64,000 nucleotides of DNA, taken from the NCBI RefSeq assembly GCF_964340395.1, contig NC_135553.1:15211001-15275000 (forward strand), read 5' to 3'. Source of the DNA: Glandiceps talaboti. Lineage: Eukaryota > Hemichordata > Enteropneusta > Spengelidae. Position 1 is the stretch's first letter. Each line of letters starts with the position of its first letter. The position numbers were made by a program, and so were the translations under genes. This document shows positions 1 through 13,700 of the stretch, one piece after another. The notes beneath the pieces are model-generated. The model saw nothing but the letters and a program-made list of their open reading frames with translations. It was not told where the DNA came from and searched no databases.

Positions 1-55
1 ACATTAATTTTGTATATATTGTAATGTTATTTACCTAATCTATTTTATATCGTAG

Positions 56-1059
56 ACCCAAGAGTTGGTTGGCTGCCTTAGCAAAACCACAGCTCGACTA
101 TAGTGACTTCTTCACAGATGAAGTTGGAAACTTGCCTGGGTTGACAGTCTGGCAGATTGAAAATTTTTTACCAATAGAAGTGGATGAAGGTATGAATAAA
201 CAATGTTTCCATGACTCGCTTCCAGTATCTATTCTTCACTGTGCTTTCTGAGACAAATTTTATGATCACAATACCCCAAAAATACTATCAGTACTTATTT
301 GTCAAAAATAATGAAGTTTTACATGTATAGTATTTCAATGATGTAGATTGTGGGATTGAAAAATATACTTATGTTTAGTAAATTAATACAAATCTGTGTT
401 TTACCTGATAAATTACTTCTTTACTTTTGTTTGATCAAATGTGATTTTAAGGTAGGCTACATAAACATTGCTAATTGATTGAGCTTACATTATTATGTGA
501 AGTTAAAGCTGCACTCATTGTAACTGGAGTATTATATAGATCAGACAGCAACAATATATCCTATGGAAGTTGTCAAAATACCAATATTTAGACATTTTGT
601 ATGTTAGTTTGAGGTCAGTTTTATCCATAATTAGTACAGCAGCAGGTTGAAATCGTGATCATGTTGGGGGTACTGAATTTAGGTGTGAGCATAAAATCAG
701 TTTGATTCGATTTATTGTGTCATATTATGTGTAAAACAACACAAATACATTTACCATCAGGTAATTCAGTGCTGTATCATAGGACAAGTTAGATGTTATA
801 TCTAACAAAAGACTTTCAAAAAATGCTCCAGTTGCAGCTAATACATTTTAAAGTAAACTAATGTTATATCCATCATAAAGATGTGAAAATATAGAAAACA
901 TCAGTGACTGGCAATGCAAATAATTTGAAGAAAAAAATTGAAATGCAAATTATCCAAATATCTCATCAGCTCTGCTCTGCTCTCTTAAAAGTGCATGGCT
1001 GATGATAAAGCATGAAACGGGCAAAATATGTTTTGACTGTGTATATAGCCACACAATTC

Positions 1060-1149
<90 letters not shown>

Positions 1150-1157
1150 TGTGTGTG

Positions 1158-1244
<87 letters not shown>

Positions 1245-1719
1245 GTATATATCTGTGTCTGTCTGTACATACATATGTATGTTTACATGTTATGTTTCTA
1301 TCAATGTGTACCGTGTCTACAGTTCATGTTGTTTAGTTAGCTCAGCATAATAGATACACACATGTATGAATGTTTCTGTTCTCTGTAAAATCATGAAATA
1401 AAGTAGTATTTTTGCATGGGCATTTATCATACATTTGTATGGTTCATTCTCTTAATATCTCACTTTAGTGTGCTCTGATAAGCCATAATGCTCACTTTGC
1501 ATTATCATTGTTACCTGTAAGTAACTTGACACTCTTACACAATGCGTTGTCAACTTGTGATTTCCAATGCACTTTGTACTTGTTATGTTGCATGTTTATT
1601 TCCTGTTCTCTGCTGTTTATTCTGTGACTTCTTTCTTGCATGTGTACCGTTGCCTGGGACATGTAAATTAGAATCTGATCCAGAGAGTGGTAATTACACA
1701 CATAAGTTCTTTACATCTT

Positions 1720-1773
<54 letters not shown>

Positions 1774-4700
1774 TCCTTCAATGTGAAATGTGTGTTGTGG
1801 TGATGGTTGTCAGGTAGTGGAATTTTTGGTGTATTTGAAATATTTAGATATTGTACATCTTTGGTCTTGCAGCACTGTATGGCAAGTTTTATGAAGCGGA
1901 CTGTTACATTATACTACATGTAAGTATTACATTGTAAACACTTTATAATCAACTCATTGGAAGACCGGAAAATGTTTGTTGTTGTGAAGTATATACTCTA
2001 TTGGGAATATAAGTTTAGAAGACATTATAGGATGTTTGTTATAACAATTTTAACGCTATCAAAGTTCGTTATAGAGATGTGACAATTGATTCACACAACT
2101 TTTGAAACAGCCTGAGATAGTGAAGTTGACAAGTCCTTACTCCAAACTTATGTGTGTAATTACCATTCCTGTTCCCACATTGAATTTTGATTTGTTTAAA
2201 AATTGAATGGAAGTCGGTTCTCCTGTCCCCACGTACACTAAGTTGATTTCAAACTGATTAAATAGTAAATCAGTTCAAAACTGGTTCATTGTACAGTTTT
2301 CTCTTGAGAACAGAAACCAGTTTTGAACTGATTTCACTGAATCACTTTCAACAATAATACAATGCAAGTCATCTTTTTGCAAAGTGAATGCTATGAAGCT
2401 TATGAACTATACAATTGTATTTCATATGTTTACCATTGACAGGCATTCATTGATGACACATCCAGCCTGAACTGGCAAATCTATTTCTGGATTGGCAGTG
2501 AAACCTCAGTAAGTATAACATTAATAATGACTGTCTTTTGTCAGTTTGAAAAGAAAGTGTGCTCTACCATTTATCAAATGACATCTATTTTCCTATTCAC
2601 AATTTGAAAAGAAGGCCTGCCATATATCAAATGTCAGGCCAGTTTGCCTAATGTCAGTTCGAAAAGAAGGGATGTTCTGTATTCCTGTTTGCGATTTCAC
2701 AGCTTGACAAGAAGGCTTGCTCTGCTGTTTATCATATAATATACCTATTTGCCTATTGGCAGTTTTAAATCAAGGCCTGTCCTGCCAATGATTCATATTT
2801 GCCTATTCACAGCTTGACAAGAAGGCATGCTCTGCCATTCATGCTGTCAATCTGAGGAACATGCTGGGTGCTGAAACTAGAACAATACGTGAAGAGATGG
2901 GAGAAGAAAGTGACGAATTCTTGGATTTATTTGACAATGACATAGCATACATTGAAGGTGGTTCAGCTAGTGGATTTTACTCTGTTGAAGATGTCGAGTA
3001 TCCTACCAGATTGTACAGGGTGTCTGGAACTGCCAACCTACATCTAGAACCTGTAAGTTGTACAAGATTTATGCACCCTGTCATACTTACCCTCGTATTT
3101 ACTGTTAACAGCCACTAATGTTGTAGCATCTGACATGTCGAATTTAGTTGTCATTTAATATGTGCATATAACATTTTGGGGCATAGGGATTCATGCTCGT
3201 TTACAGGTGGTGTGAATGGTACTTTCCACTCATTACGTCATTGATTTCTCTATTTGTAATAAAAATGAATTATTATAAGTATTCTCCTTAGGCCAAATAA
3301 AAAATTGATGTGTTTCCAATAACCCGACTGACCCTAGTTTATGCAGCCAAGCATAAACATAATTTTATCTGTTAAAAAAAATTATGAGAAATTCTTTGTC
3401 TTCTTGACCTTCATATACATTTGTTTTCTTACCCCAATGTTGTCTGTACATATTTCATCAAACTATCACAGACGGGATATTCTGATCATTTTTCTTCCAC
3501 ATTTTTCAAAAAATATTTTTAAAATGAAATAAATTAAAATCCCAGCCTACCAATCCTATTTTCTGTGGCATGTTATTGGAACACAGAATTATTGTTTTTG
3601 TTTTTGTTTTATAATATTTGAGTGATTTTCATTACCGTCTTGTATGTTGATATGATGTCAATTTCACTTGATGTTTTCATTGATTTTATTTGTTGATGTA
3701 GGTACCACTGGAAGTTTTCTCTTTGGATCCAAAGTTTGTGTTTATTTTAGACTATGGAAAGACTATCTATCTATGGTACGGTAACCAGTGTAAATCACTC
3801 ACCAAATCAAAAGCTAGGTAAGGTGTTTTCAGTTTATATGTAAAGTACAGTGTACATACTGTTCAATGTATGAATATATTTAGATGTCTGGACTGGACAT
3901 TTCTTGGTGTATTCGTCCAGCGAATCGTTTTTTGATTGAAACTGGTTTCATATATCCTTTATAATGGAAAGCATGACAATTTTGTAAGTTATACTTTCGT
4001 CAGTGCTGGTATGTTAAAATGGCAAACGTGTCAGTTTAAGTTATACTTTGGTTCATGTACTGTACATGTCTTTGATGAAGACGTGCTGTGTATACACAAG
4101 ACAAGTGTTCGATAAATATGAATACTGTTCATTTGCAACTTATAAGTTCTGATTCTATCTTGAGACATTTTTTCAGGTTGTGTCAAGAGAGGGCGCTGTC
4201 TTCATTTCGTCACACTACAGTGACTGTGTAGTTACAATTTCTGAATAATGAACTACTGATGTGTTTCATGTACAGATTGATGTCGGAGAAGATCAACAAA
4301 AACGAAAGAAAGAACCAGTCAGAAATTGTAGCGTTTTATCAAAACCAGGAGAATGAGGAATTCTGGAAACTACTTAGTGGTAAACCAGACTGGTTTGAGG
4401 TGCAGGTAAGTGGATGGCAACTGTACGGAAACACAAATTCCAAAATGCAGCCGTTTCAAGTTTGATCATAGAGGAAGTAGGGGAAGGAAGAATTACTGGT
4501 TGTGAAGATAGTTCATCTTTGTCATGTTTATGGAGTCATGATGGTCAAACGGTTAAAGTGGTTAAGTTGGAGTCTGCGTATTACAGGTCTCGTCTCGGCA
4601 CTGCCGTTTGCTGCTAAATGGTTAAAATTGTTGAGCAATATTTGAACCACTGTTGTGCCCCAGGCTATCCAAGCTGTATGGTTAGGGACCTGGTAGGATA

Positions 4701-7700
4701 GAGGTTGAAATATGAATGCTTTAATATTATCCTTATACAGAGGCTGCAGTGGATTGTATGCTCACAGGGAGTTAAGAAATATAAAGGGCTTTTGTTCCAT
4801 TCTAGATGTGTGCTTTGAGTACAGAAGGGGAAAGTGTTATATAAAATCTAAGATTATTATCATTAGCTCCCAACATGCATAATCAGGATGGGGCTTTAGG
4901 AATGACCTGTATTCATCTGTGTGTGCATGTATGATCCACCCATGGTCAGCCATATCTCAGACACCCATGACTCAATTTCAACCAAATGTAGCACACATGT
5001 GAAACACTAGAGGGTTCATACATGTATACATGGCATTTGATTTTGTGACCTAGACCTTTATATACCTTTATTTGTCATAAAATGAATACAGTTTTTGTTG
5101 TGAATCAGTCAGAATCCATAAAGTTATTATCCCACTATTTAAAATTAAAGTGTTTAATATTGTACCGACTGGACACTTCTTCCTGTACTCCAGAAATAGA
5201 AACATGGTGGTATGAAGTTCTTGTGTGTAGAAATATTTCTAAATTCTCATCAAACACCTATGTTTATTTTTGTGCTGTATAGCAACAATAAAGTCTTTCC
5301 TATTTTTCTACTGTAGCCATGGGTAGAAGACTTTGTTCCAGTACGTCCAAAACTGTACAAAGTTGGTTTAGGTATGGGCTACCTAGAATTACCACAAGGT
5401 AAGTCAATCATTGTCATCAGGTGGATGTGAGAGCCCTCAGTGGCAGAGCATGGGTAATATTGAGATTACAGTTTGATGTAAAACTGCAGGTAGGTATGAT
5501 ACAGTAATGGTATAAGCTAGGTGTAGCAATTGATCTAAAGATGTAGGCAAGTTTCGTATGCAAATATAATGTCAGGTTTCACAAGATTGATAATAGTATA
5601 ATACAGTAATGGTTTCATGTGTTCAGTGCCTTTTATCCATCATACTGTATTATACATATTAAATTTTATTTGCCTGAAGTCGAAAAGAAAAGAAAATTGA
5701 CATATCAAGTGAGGAAAAGGAATTAGTTAAATAAATATGCCAGGAATGGAAAGCAAGTAAAAAAATAACTTTAAACTCCAGGCTGGACCACAAGCATAGT
5801 TTCTTCAACCTAGTCGGGTTTGTGGCCCAGGGAAAATATATACAGTAATATAACATGAAGTGAAATGTCTTAATACAAATAACAATGTTTCAAAAAGTTT
5901 ATTATCTAGTAAATACTGTGTTTGTTTCCTTCCAGTTGATCTGAGAAGACAGAAATTAACCCAGGACTTACTGCTCACAAAAGGTGTCTACATTTTGGAC
6001 TGCCATTCAGATGTCTTTGTGTGGTAAGTATAACTATTTCAGTAAACATAATCTTATCTATGTGGGAGAATGAATCTTCATGGACTCCGGGCTCGTACTT
6101 AGTAAAATTAAACTTTCTGCTCACAGAGTCAAAAAAATTATTGGAAGTGAATTACAAATTTTCAGGGGTGTACTACTCTATGATTGAAAAAGGATTATTA
6201 CAAAATATAGTGGTTGCAAGATCCATATTGACAAGTGACACACACCTTGGAAATAAACTTCAAATAAACTTCACACTTTTGATTTACTTTGTTCATGAAA
6301 ATATCAGAGGTCACCGTACAGAATTTTAAAATACAGGTCAAAATGATATCAAAATTGAATTATTTTAGAATCCAATATGGCCACCAAAATATTCCGTTAA
6401 CTATGTGAAAATATAGACAGTTGATTTCCTTGAAAACAAGACGATGAACCCGCTATTTTTTTTATAATTATAAAACGACAGGAACAAGCTTTCATATGAC
6501 TAAGTTCAGAGAGGTTATAAAAATTTCAATTTTCAACAAAATTTGTCCCTAAGGTGCATTCTAACTTATTTTATCATAACCATAATATGCTGACTGTAAT
6601 CTATCAGTGGTCATTGATCATTACTCCTACAGTAGGGTGATGTGTCTCTGATAATTTGTCTTAGACCAGCACAATATCTAGGTTTTACCAGTCATGAAAG
6701 AATAGTGTACTCTAAAGAAGGTCTTGCAGTAATTTTATTTTATAAACTTCCAGAGAACATTTTTGTCGACTATCAGTATTTGCACTATTGCTGTTATAAT
6801 GGGACAGTGTTCAAATCACCAAGGCATTGCTATCCCCCATTTATATGATGTACTACATTCACAACAAGTATTTGATTGGTTTTGCACTACCAAGAAGTGT
6901 CGATATCACCTATTTATGTAGTAGTATGCCAGAACCCCATTACACACAATTGCAAGTGCGTCATACACAGGATATTTGCATGAGTGCTTGCAGTGTTCTC
7001 TGTGCCCTTACTTTCACTAGTGTAGCGAGTAAAAGTGCAACAGAAAACACTGCAAGCATGAGTGCAAATACCCCTGAGTACCCACACTGGAACTCACATG
7101 TCATAGGGTTCTGTTATTATTACATACGTTTTCGTGTGTAGCAAACAACCGCATCCTCATTTACATATCATTTGCATGCTTGTATTCAATAATGTTTTCG
7201 GTATTGCACTGCTGTGAAAATACTACTAGTATGCGCGTGCACTGCAAGTAATCTCTGGTACATATGTTATAATATATGCCACAATGTTAGGTTTAGTCGG
7301 TATCCAAATTAGCTTATTGAAACAAGTGGTCATTACCAATATATATATATATATATACCCAGTAAAACATAAAGTATTTGGACTCTGATTCTATCATCAA
7401 AGTGTAAACTACTATTTACGTCAATAATCAAATTGTCAATCCTCATTTTGGTTTTTAGGATCGGTCGAAAATCCAGTCGATTAGTGAGGGCAGCAGCATT
7501 GAAGTTATCCCAAGAAATATGCAGCCTGATTCGCAGACCAGATATTGCCATGGTAACTAGAAACCTTGAGGCGTAAGTAATACTAATAGTATATAGCATG
7601 ATGAATTCTATTTCTCTTGTTCTGCATTTGATAAAGGATAATTACTATTCTTTAAGGTAATCTTTCTCTTGTAAAACATGTTTCGTCCAGATAGTCTCTC

Positions 7701-10700
7701 TGTCTGTACAGTATCATGTAGTTCTGTGTCCTCTACTTTCCCCTTATAAAATAAATCTATATTCCTTTCTGCCTTCCATCGTCTTCATTGCTTGATAAAC
7801 TTTTCTGTGCACTTTTAAATGTATATTTTTATATTTTCTTCTGTTTTGTTTTCATATCTCCTCCATGCCTTTGTATTTTGTCTGTTTCTCTCATTTCATT
7901 ATACCCTTCTTTATATAAGACATGAGGGCCAGCTTTTTAAGTCCAAGTTTGACGACTGGGACGATGTTTTATACGTTGATTACTCGCGAACAGCTGAACA
8001 AGTCATGAAGATGGTATTAGAGGGAATGGGGTAAGACAGTGCTATGCTTTGCCTCTGCTCTTGTCAACTCTACTACTCAAGTGTAAAAAATCACAAGGCT
8101 AATCTATGCATGTAACTAACTCTCTATGTAATTACTAAACACAGATAATGTCACAGTTTTCTCTAGGCACAGTTACAATTCTGTAAAAAAAAAAGGCATG
8201 GAGAGAGAATTAGGAATGGAGGAGTTGATCCTTAATCAAAGGGAAATAACACCTACACTTAAAAAGTTTGCAAGTAAATATTTATAATTGATACACTGGT
8301 ATTTCATTTTCATTGCATTTTTCTGTCGCTGTCACAACTTTAAGATGTGACATTTTGAATGTAAAGCTATCGATTGAACACAGACCAACAGTGATGTCAC
8401 AACTAAGCTGGTCTTGTATCTGTGCAAAGTCAACACAGACTAACAGTGATGTCACAACTAAGCTGGTCTTGTATCTGTGCAAAGTGAACACAGACCAATA
8501 GTGATGTCACAGCTAAGCTGGTCTTGTATCAGTGCAAAGTGAACACAGACCAACAGTGATGTCACAGCTAAGCTGGTCTTGTATCTATGCAAAGTGAACA
8601 CAGACCAATAGTGATGTCACAGCTAAGCTGGTCTTGTATCTGCAAAGTGAACATAGACTAACAGTGATGTCAGAACCAAACTAGTCTTGTATTCAGATAT
8701 GTCGTTCAAGTCAAACATTGAACTTGGTAAACACCGTCCAATGAATATCATAAACTACAGTTCATACCAAATATAATATTGGTATTGAGTAATAAAAACA
8801 AAAAGAGTTACAATACCAAGTTTGATTTCTGCCAACTTTTGCTGTGACAATTTTCTTTACAGTACAGTTCAGTGCTTTTGGCAGAAAACAGATTGTATGG
8901 TGAACTGTACAAAATTAATGGAAATGAAAATGTTGATCACCAGTGTTTCCTTGCAAACTTTAAAGTCCAGGATGTTGTTTCCCTTTCTAGTAAACAAATT
9001 GCTTTGTAGGTTTAACATCTAGCAGAGATATAATTATAATATATGTTGTATAAGTACTAATCACCCATTGTTTTTTCCAGCAGGTTTGTTGTTTGGCAGC
9101 TGTGTGTTGGCTGTAAATCCCCTGCCGTTGTATTTTACAGCACCTTGTATAGCTTGTGCTGGTTGGATTGAATGTTATGTGCCGCACATTGCAAGTGAAA
9201 TGTAAAGAAATTCTGTCTTTTATTTCTCAACTGTTTGAAAAGTAAGAATGAGAATATAAACTTGTTAATACTGTATTGCTAGTCTTACCACACTGTACTA
9301 TATATCAATCAAGTGATTTGAATATCTTGTGTCAATTTACAGGACTGAAACCATGGTATTTAAGTCCAAATTTGCCAACTGGGATGACGTGATTGCAGTT
9401 GACTATACTCGTACAGCACAGTCAATATTCAAAACTCAACAAGCTGCAGTGAAGGGCCAGGTATGTCAAGCATTCCAGTTGTATTCCCTAATATCCCAGC
9501 TGTATTCCCTAATACCCTGGTTGTATTCCCTCATATCCCAGTTGTATTCCCTTATATCTCAGTTTTATTCCCTAATACCCAGGTTGTATTCCACAATATC
9601 CCAGTTGTATTCCCTTATATCCCAGTTTTATTCCCTAATACCCTGGTTGTATTCCCTAATATCCCAGTTGTATTCCATAAAATTCCAAATGTATTCCCTA
9701 ATATCCCATTGTATTCCCTAGTACCCCAGTTGTATTCCCTAATATCCCAGTTGAATTCTCTAATATCCCAGGTGTATTAGCACCTTAATATCTGTTTCAT
9801 AGTTAATGGTCATGTAAAATTTTCCCCATTCTCCTACTCATAGTCATTTCAATATTACTGGTAACTAACTTGTAACTATTTTCAGTAGGTTTTGAATACT
9901 CAATTTTATTATACATGTATAAAGTATATACGTAATAGTCGTTGTGTGTAATTCAATGTGTTTTAACCATATCCTTGCAGGAAGCCAAGAAAGATCAGAT
10001 CAAGACAGATCTGTCTGCCCTATTTATGCCAAGACAACCACCTATGTCACAGTCAGAAGCTGTAAGTTAATACTACATGTATACCATCATGAAATCTGAA
10101 GTCAGTAAAATTATCACAGATTTGTGTTTCACTATATCTTTTTTATGGCCAAGCCTTAAGTTATGGATACCTACTGTGTAAATACTGTATTTTACTAATA
10201 ATGAGTTGCATGTATGTTGTGATAACTTGTATGGCCTCCCAGTAGTCTAGCTGCTAGACCCTTAGGTAGTTCTGCTCACTTTGAAAGCGACAACAGGTCT
10301 CATAGTGCCAGAAGTGTCGTTGAGGGCTTGCCTGAGATACCAGAGGGTGCTGCCATACTCGGCTTATGTTTGACAACCTTCCAAGCACAGATTTGAGATC
10401 TTACTAGTACCTACAAGAGTATCCTCCCAAGTCTTTTACAAGAAAGCCCACAGGTGACTTCTACTCATTATTGTGAGAGATATAAAGTGTTCACTGTTCA
10501 ATGCAAACTAATAGTTATGTTTAATGTTAACTTCTAGGATCAGTTGATGGAAGAATGGAATGAGGATTTAGACAGTATGGAGCCATTTGTGTTGGAAGGC
10601 AAGAAATTTGTCAGGTTACCAGAAGAAGAAACAGGTAATTAGATATTAATATTATGTATCAATAGTTCTCTTTGCTTAGTCAAGAAAGATAGGAGTGATA

Positions 10701-13700
10701 ATGAGGTGCATTGTCATTGTGAGTCAAAGGTTTATCATTTGATAACCAGTGTGTTACTCCCCCTCTCCCTCCCTAATAGTTACAATTTGATAACCAGTAT
10801 ATTATTTCCCCTCCCCCTCTTAATGGTTGAATATGTGATAACCAATATGTTACTTTCCCTCTCTCTCCTCCCCACCCAAAGGGTTAATAATGTGTGATAA
10901 TCGGTGCATTATTTCCCCATTCCTAAAGGTTTAAAATGTGATAACAAGTACATTACTTCCTGTCTCTCTCCTTCAAGGTCTGTTCCATTCTGGGGACTGC
11001 TATGTCTTCTTATGTCGTTACTGGGTCCCCAAGGATCTTAATGATGATAGCAAAGATGATGCAGAGGGTGGAGGTGATGAGGATGAAGAGGAGGGAAGCG
11101 ATGAGGTCGATGAGTTCCAGTATGTAGTGTATTTCTGGCAAGGTAGAGATGCCAGTAACATGGGATGGCTTACGTTTACCTTCAGTCTACAGAAGAAATT
11201 TGAAAGTCTGTTTGGTGACAAGTTGGAAGTTGTACGGTTATGTCAGGTAGGGTCATCGCATTATTTAGCGTTATGTAATCAAACAGAGAAGAGGTAGAAA
11301 GTGTATATACAGAGGACTATTCTGGAGATTAATGATCACAACAGATGGAAAATAACTTCCAGGTTTAACAACGAGATTACTGATAGAAGATCCTTATAGA
11401 GTGGAATTTCATCACTCTAGTATATTTGTATCTTAGTAAAAGTCAGGACTCTAAATTTCATCATACTTGGACATGTTAGATAGTAGAGTTAGTTGTATTA
11501 CTTTGTGTATTGTTGACTTACAGCAACAAGAAAACTTGAAATTCATGTCACATTTCAAGAGGAAGTTTATCATCAAACGGGGGAAACGAAAAGCTCCTAA
11601 GCAACCAGGTAGCGAATTGATGGCTGAATTATACCATGTGAGATCTAATGGTGGACCACTGTGTACTAGATGTGTACAAATTAATCCATCAGCCAAATTA
11701 CTCAACTCAGAATTCTGGTAAGTCGGTTCTTTTACTGTAGTTGTGAGGTTGGGTGTGGGGGTGGGGGTGGGGTGGGGGTGTTTGTGGGGGTTGTAAAATA
11801 AAATGGAGCATTGTGTACTAGATGTGTACAAATTAATCCATCAGCCAAATTACTCAACTTAGAATTCTGGTAAGTTGGTAACTTGATTGTAGTTTGAGTT
11901 AGGAGGAGGGAGGGGGAGATAAAATGGAGTATTATGTCATGAATGTGTACAAATTAACCCTTCAGCCAAATTACTCAACTTGGAAGTGGCCACATGGACG
12001 ACAAATGGGGTATTAATTTTGGATTTTGATTAAGCAATGTACCGGGTTTTCTTACTTGAAAAAAAAAGTGAAACAGCATAAACAAAGTCTGTGTTTGTAA
12101 CTCAATGAATTGCGAGAATCTAAAAAAATGAGTGAAGGCTTGTTATTATACACAAATGTACTTTACTATATTATTATTATTGCAGTTATATTCTGAAAGT
12201 TCCATTTGATAATCAAGAAAATGGTATTATCTACATATGGATTGGTAGCAAGGCTGATGAAGAAGAAGCCAAGCTGACTGAAGAAATTGCTAGGGATCTG
12301 TTTGAAGTAAGCTTACTCTTTCCAGTTATCAAATATTTTCAAATACAGACTCAGCATTGGGGGAGAGAGAAACCATTTTGAGACCAAATGGTAAATTTAG
12401 AATTACGATAGCCAATTTTTGTGGTATCTAACTCAAAGTGGTGGCCATCTTGAAAAGTGGCAGCCATCTTGTAAAGTGGCAGCCGTCTTGAAAAGTGGTG
12501 GCCATCTTGAAAAGTAGTGGCCATCTTGAAAAGTGGCAGACAATTTTTGACTTTCAAATTGTGAATGTTGTTTTTATTATTATGGTAAACAAATGATGAT
12601 TACTTGTTTATTTGAACTGTGGGTCACTGACCCTATTGTGCTTGGTCTGATGAACAAAAAATGTATATTTTGGTCAAAGGATCAGATGATCAAAATAAAA
12701 ACAGCAGAAAATGTGCAAAACTTACAATAGTAATAATAAAGTTTTGATCTTGCTACACAATCTGAAAGCATAGCATAAAAAGTCAACTATCAGTACACTA
12801 GATAAAATTCTGTTACCAACTTCAGTGCTTTGTTGTACCACAAAGTGACTAGTTATTTCAGTTATCATCTCCAGTATTGTGATTTATTTTGTGTTATACC
12901 TTTTCAATCAATGTCATTGTATTCCCATACAGACTTACAGTATGCAACTCATATTGGAAAGTGAAGAACCAGAGAATTTCTTCTGGGTTGGTATTGGTGG
13001 AAAGAAGTCATATGACACAGATGCTGATTACATGAGGAAGTCTAGACTCTTCAGGTGTTCCAATGAGAAAGGATTCTTTACTGTGTCTGAGAAGTGTTCA
13101 GACTTTTGTCAGGTGAGTTAGGTGTGCCAGTGAGAAAGGATTCTTTACTCTGTCTGAAAAGTGTTCAGACTTTTGTCAGGTGAGTTAGGTGTGCCAGTGA
13201 GAAAGGATTCTTTACTGTGTCTGAAAAGTGTTCAGACTTTTGTCAGGTGAGTTAGGTGTGCCAGTGAGAAAGGATTCTTTACTGTGTCTGAAAAGTGTTC
13301 AGACTTTTGTTAGGTGAGTTAGGTGTGCCAGTGAGAAATGATTCTTTTACAGTGTCTGAGAAGTGTTCAGACTTTTGTCAGGTGAGTGATAGAATCAGTA
13401 GGGAGACTGTTGAAGTTACTCTAATGTCACCATATGTGAAAAGATGCATACAATATTAATACATTGATAATGTAAAAGTAACCGTGCAGATACATTGTAA
13501 CAAATTGTGACAATTAACTTCCTGATTTGAATATTTCATTTTGAAGAATATGTAAGGCTAATAGCATAACCACTACATGTGATGGAATTTTCCATAATGT
13601 AAATGCAAGTGCATTGTACAACCACTCGGAAATACTTGCATAAAATTGAAATATTGGTAGTTACATCATAATTCCTAAAACATGAGTTACATCACTTGCA

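Noticed and set aside
966-1350. Long frames of Cys/Val, Thr/His or Gln/Thr/Asp repeats, also at 18640-19116, 26158-26644, 28794-29314, 37111-37795, 50984-51400, 54628-54948, 60214-60743 and 61405-61809
   Set aside because: They are translations of GT, TCTG, TATG and GA microsatellites, open in several frames at once.
11451-11831. 126-residue minus-strand frame
   Set aside because: Antisense shadow of FLII exon 11524-11717 and its tandem copy.
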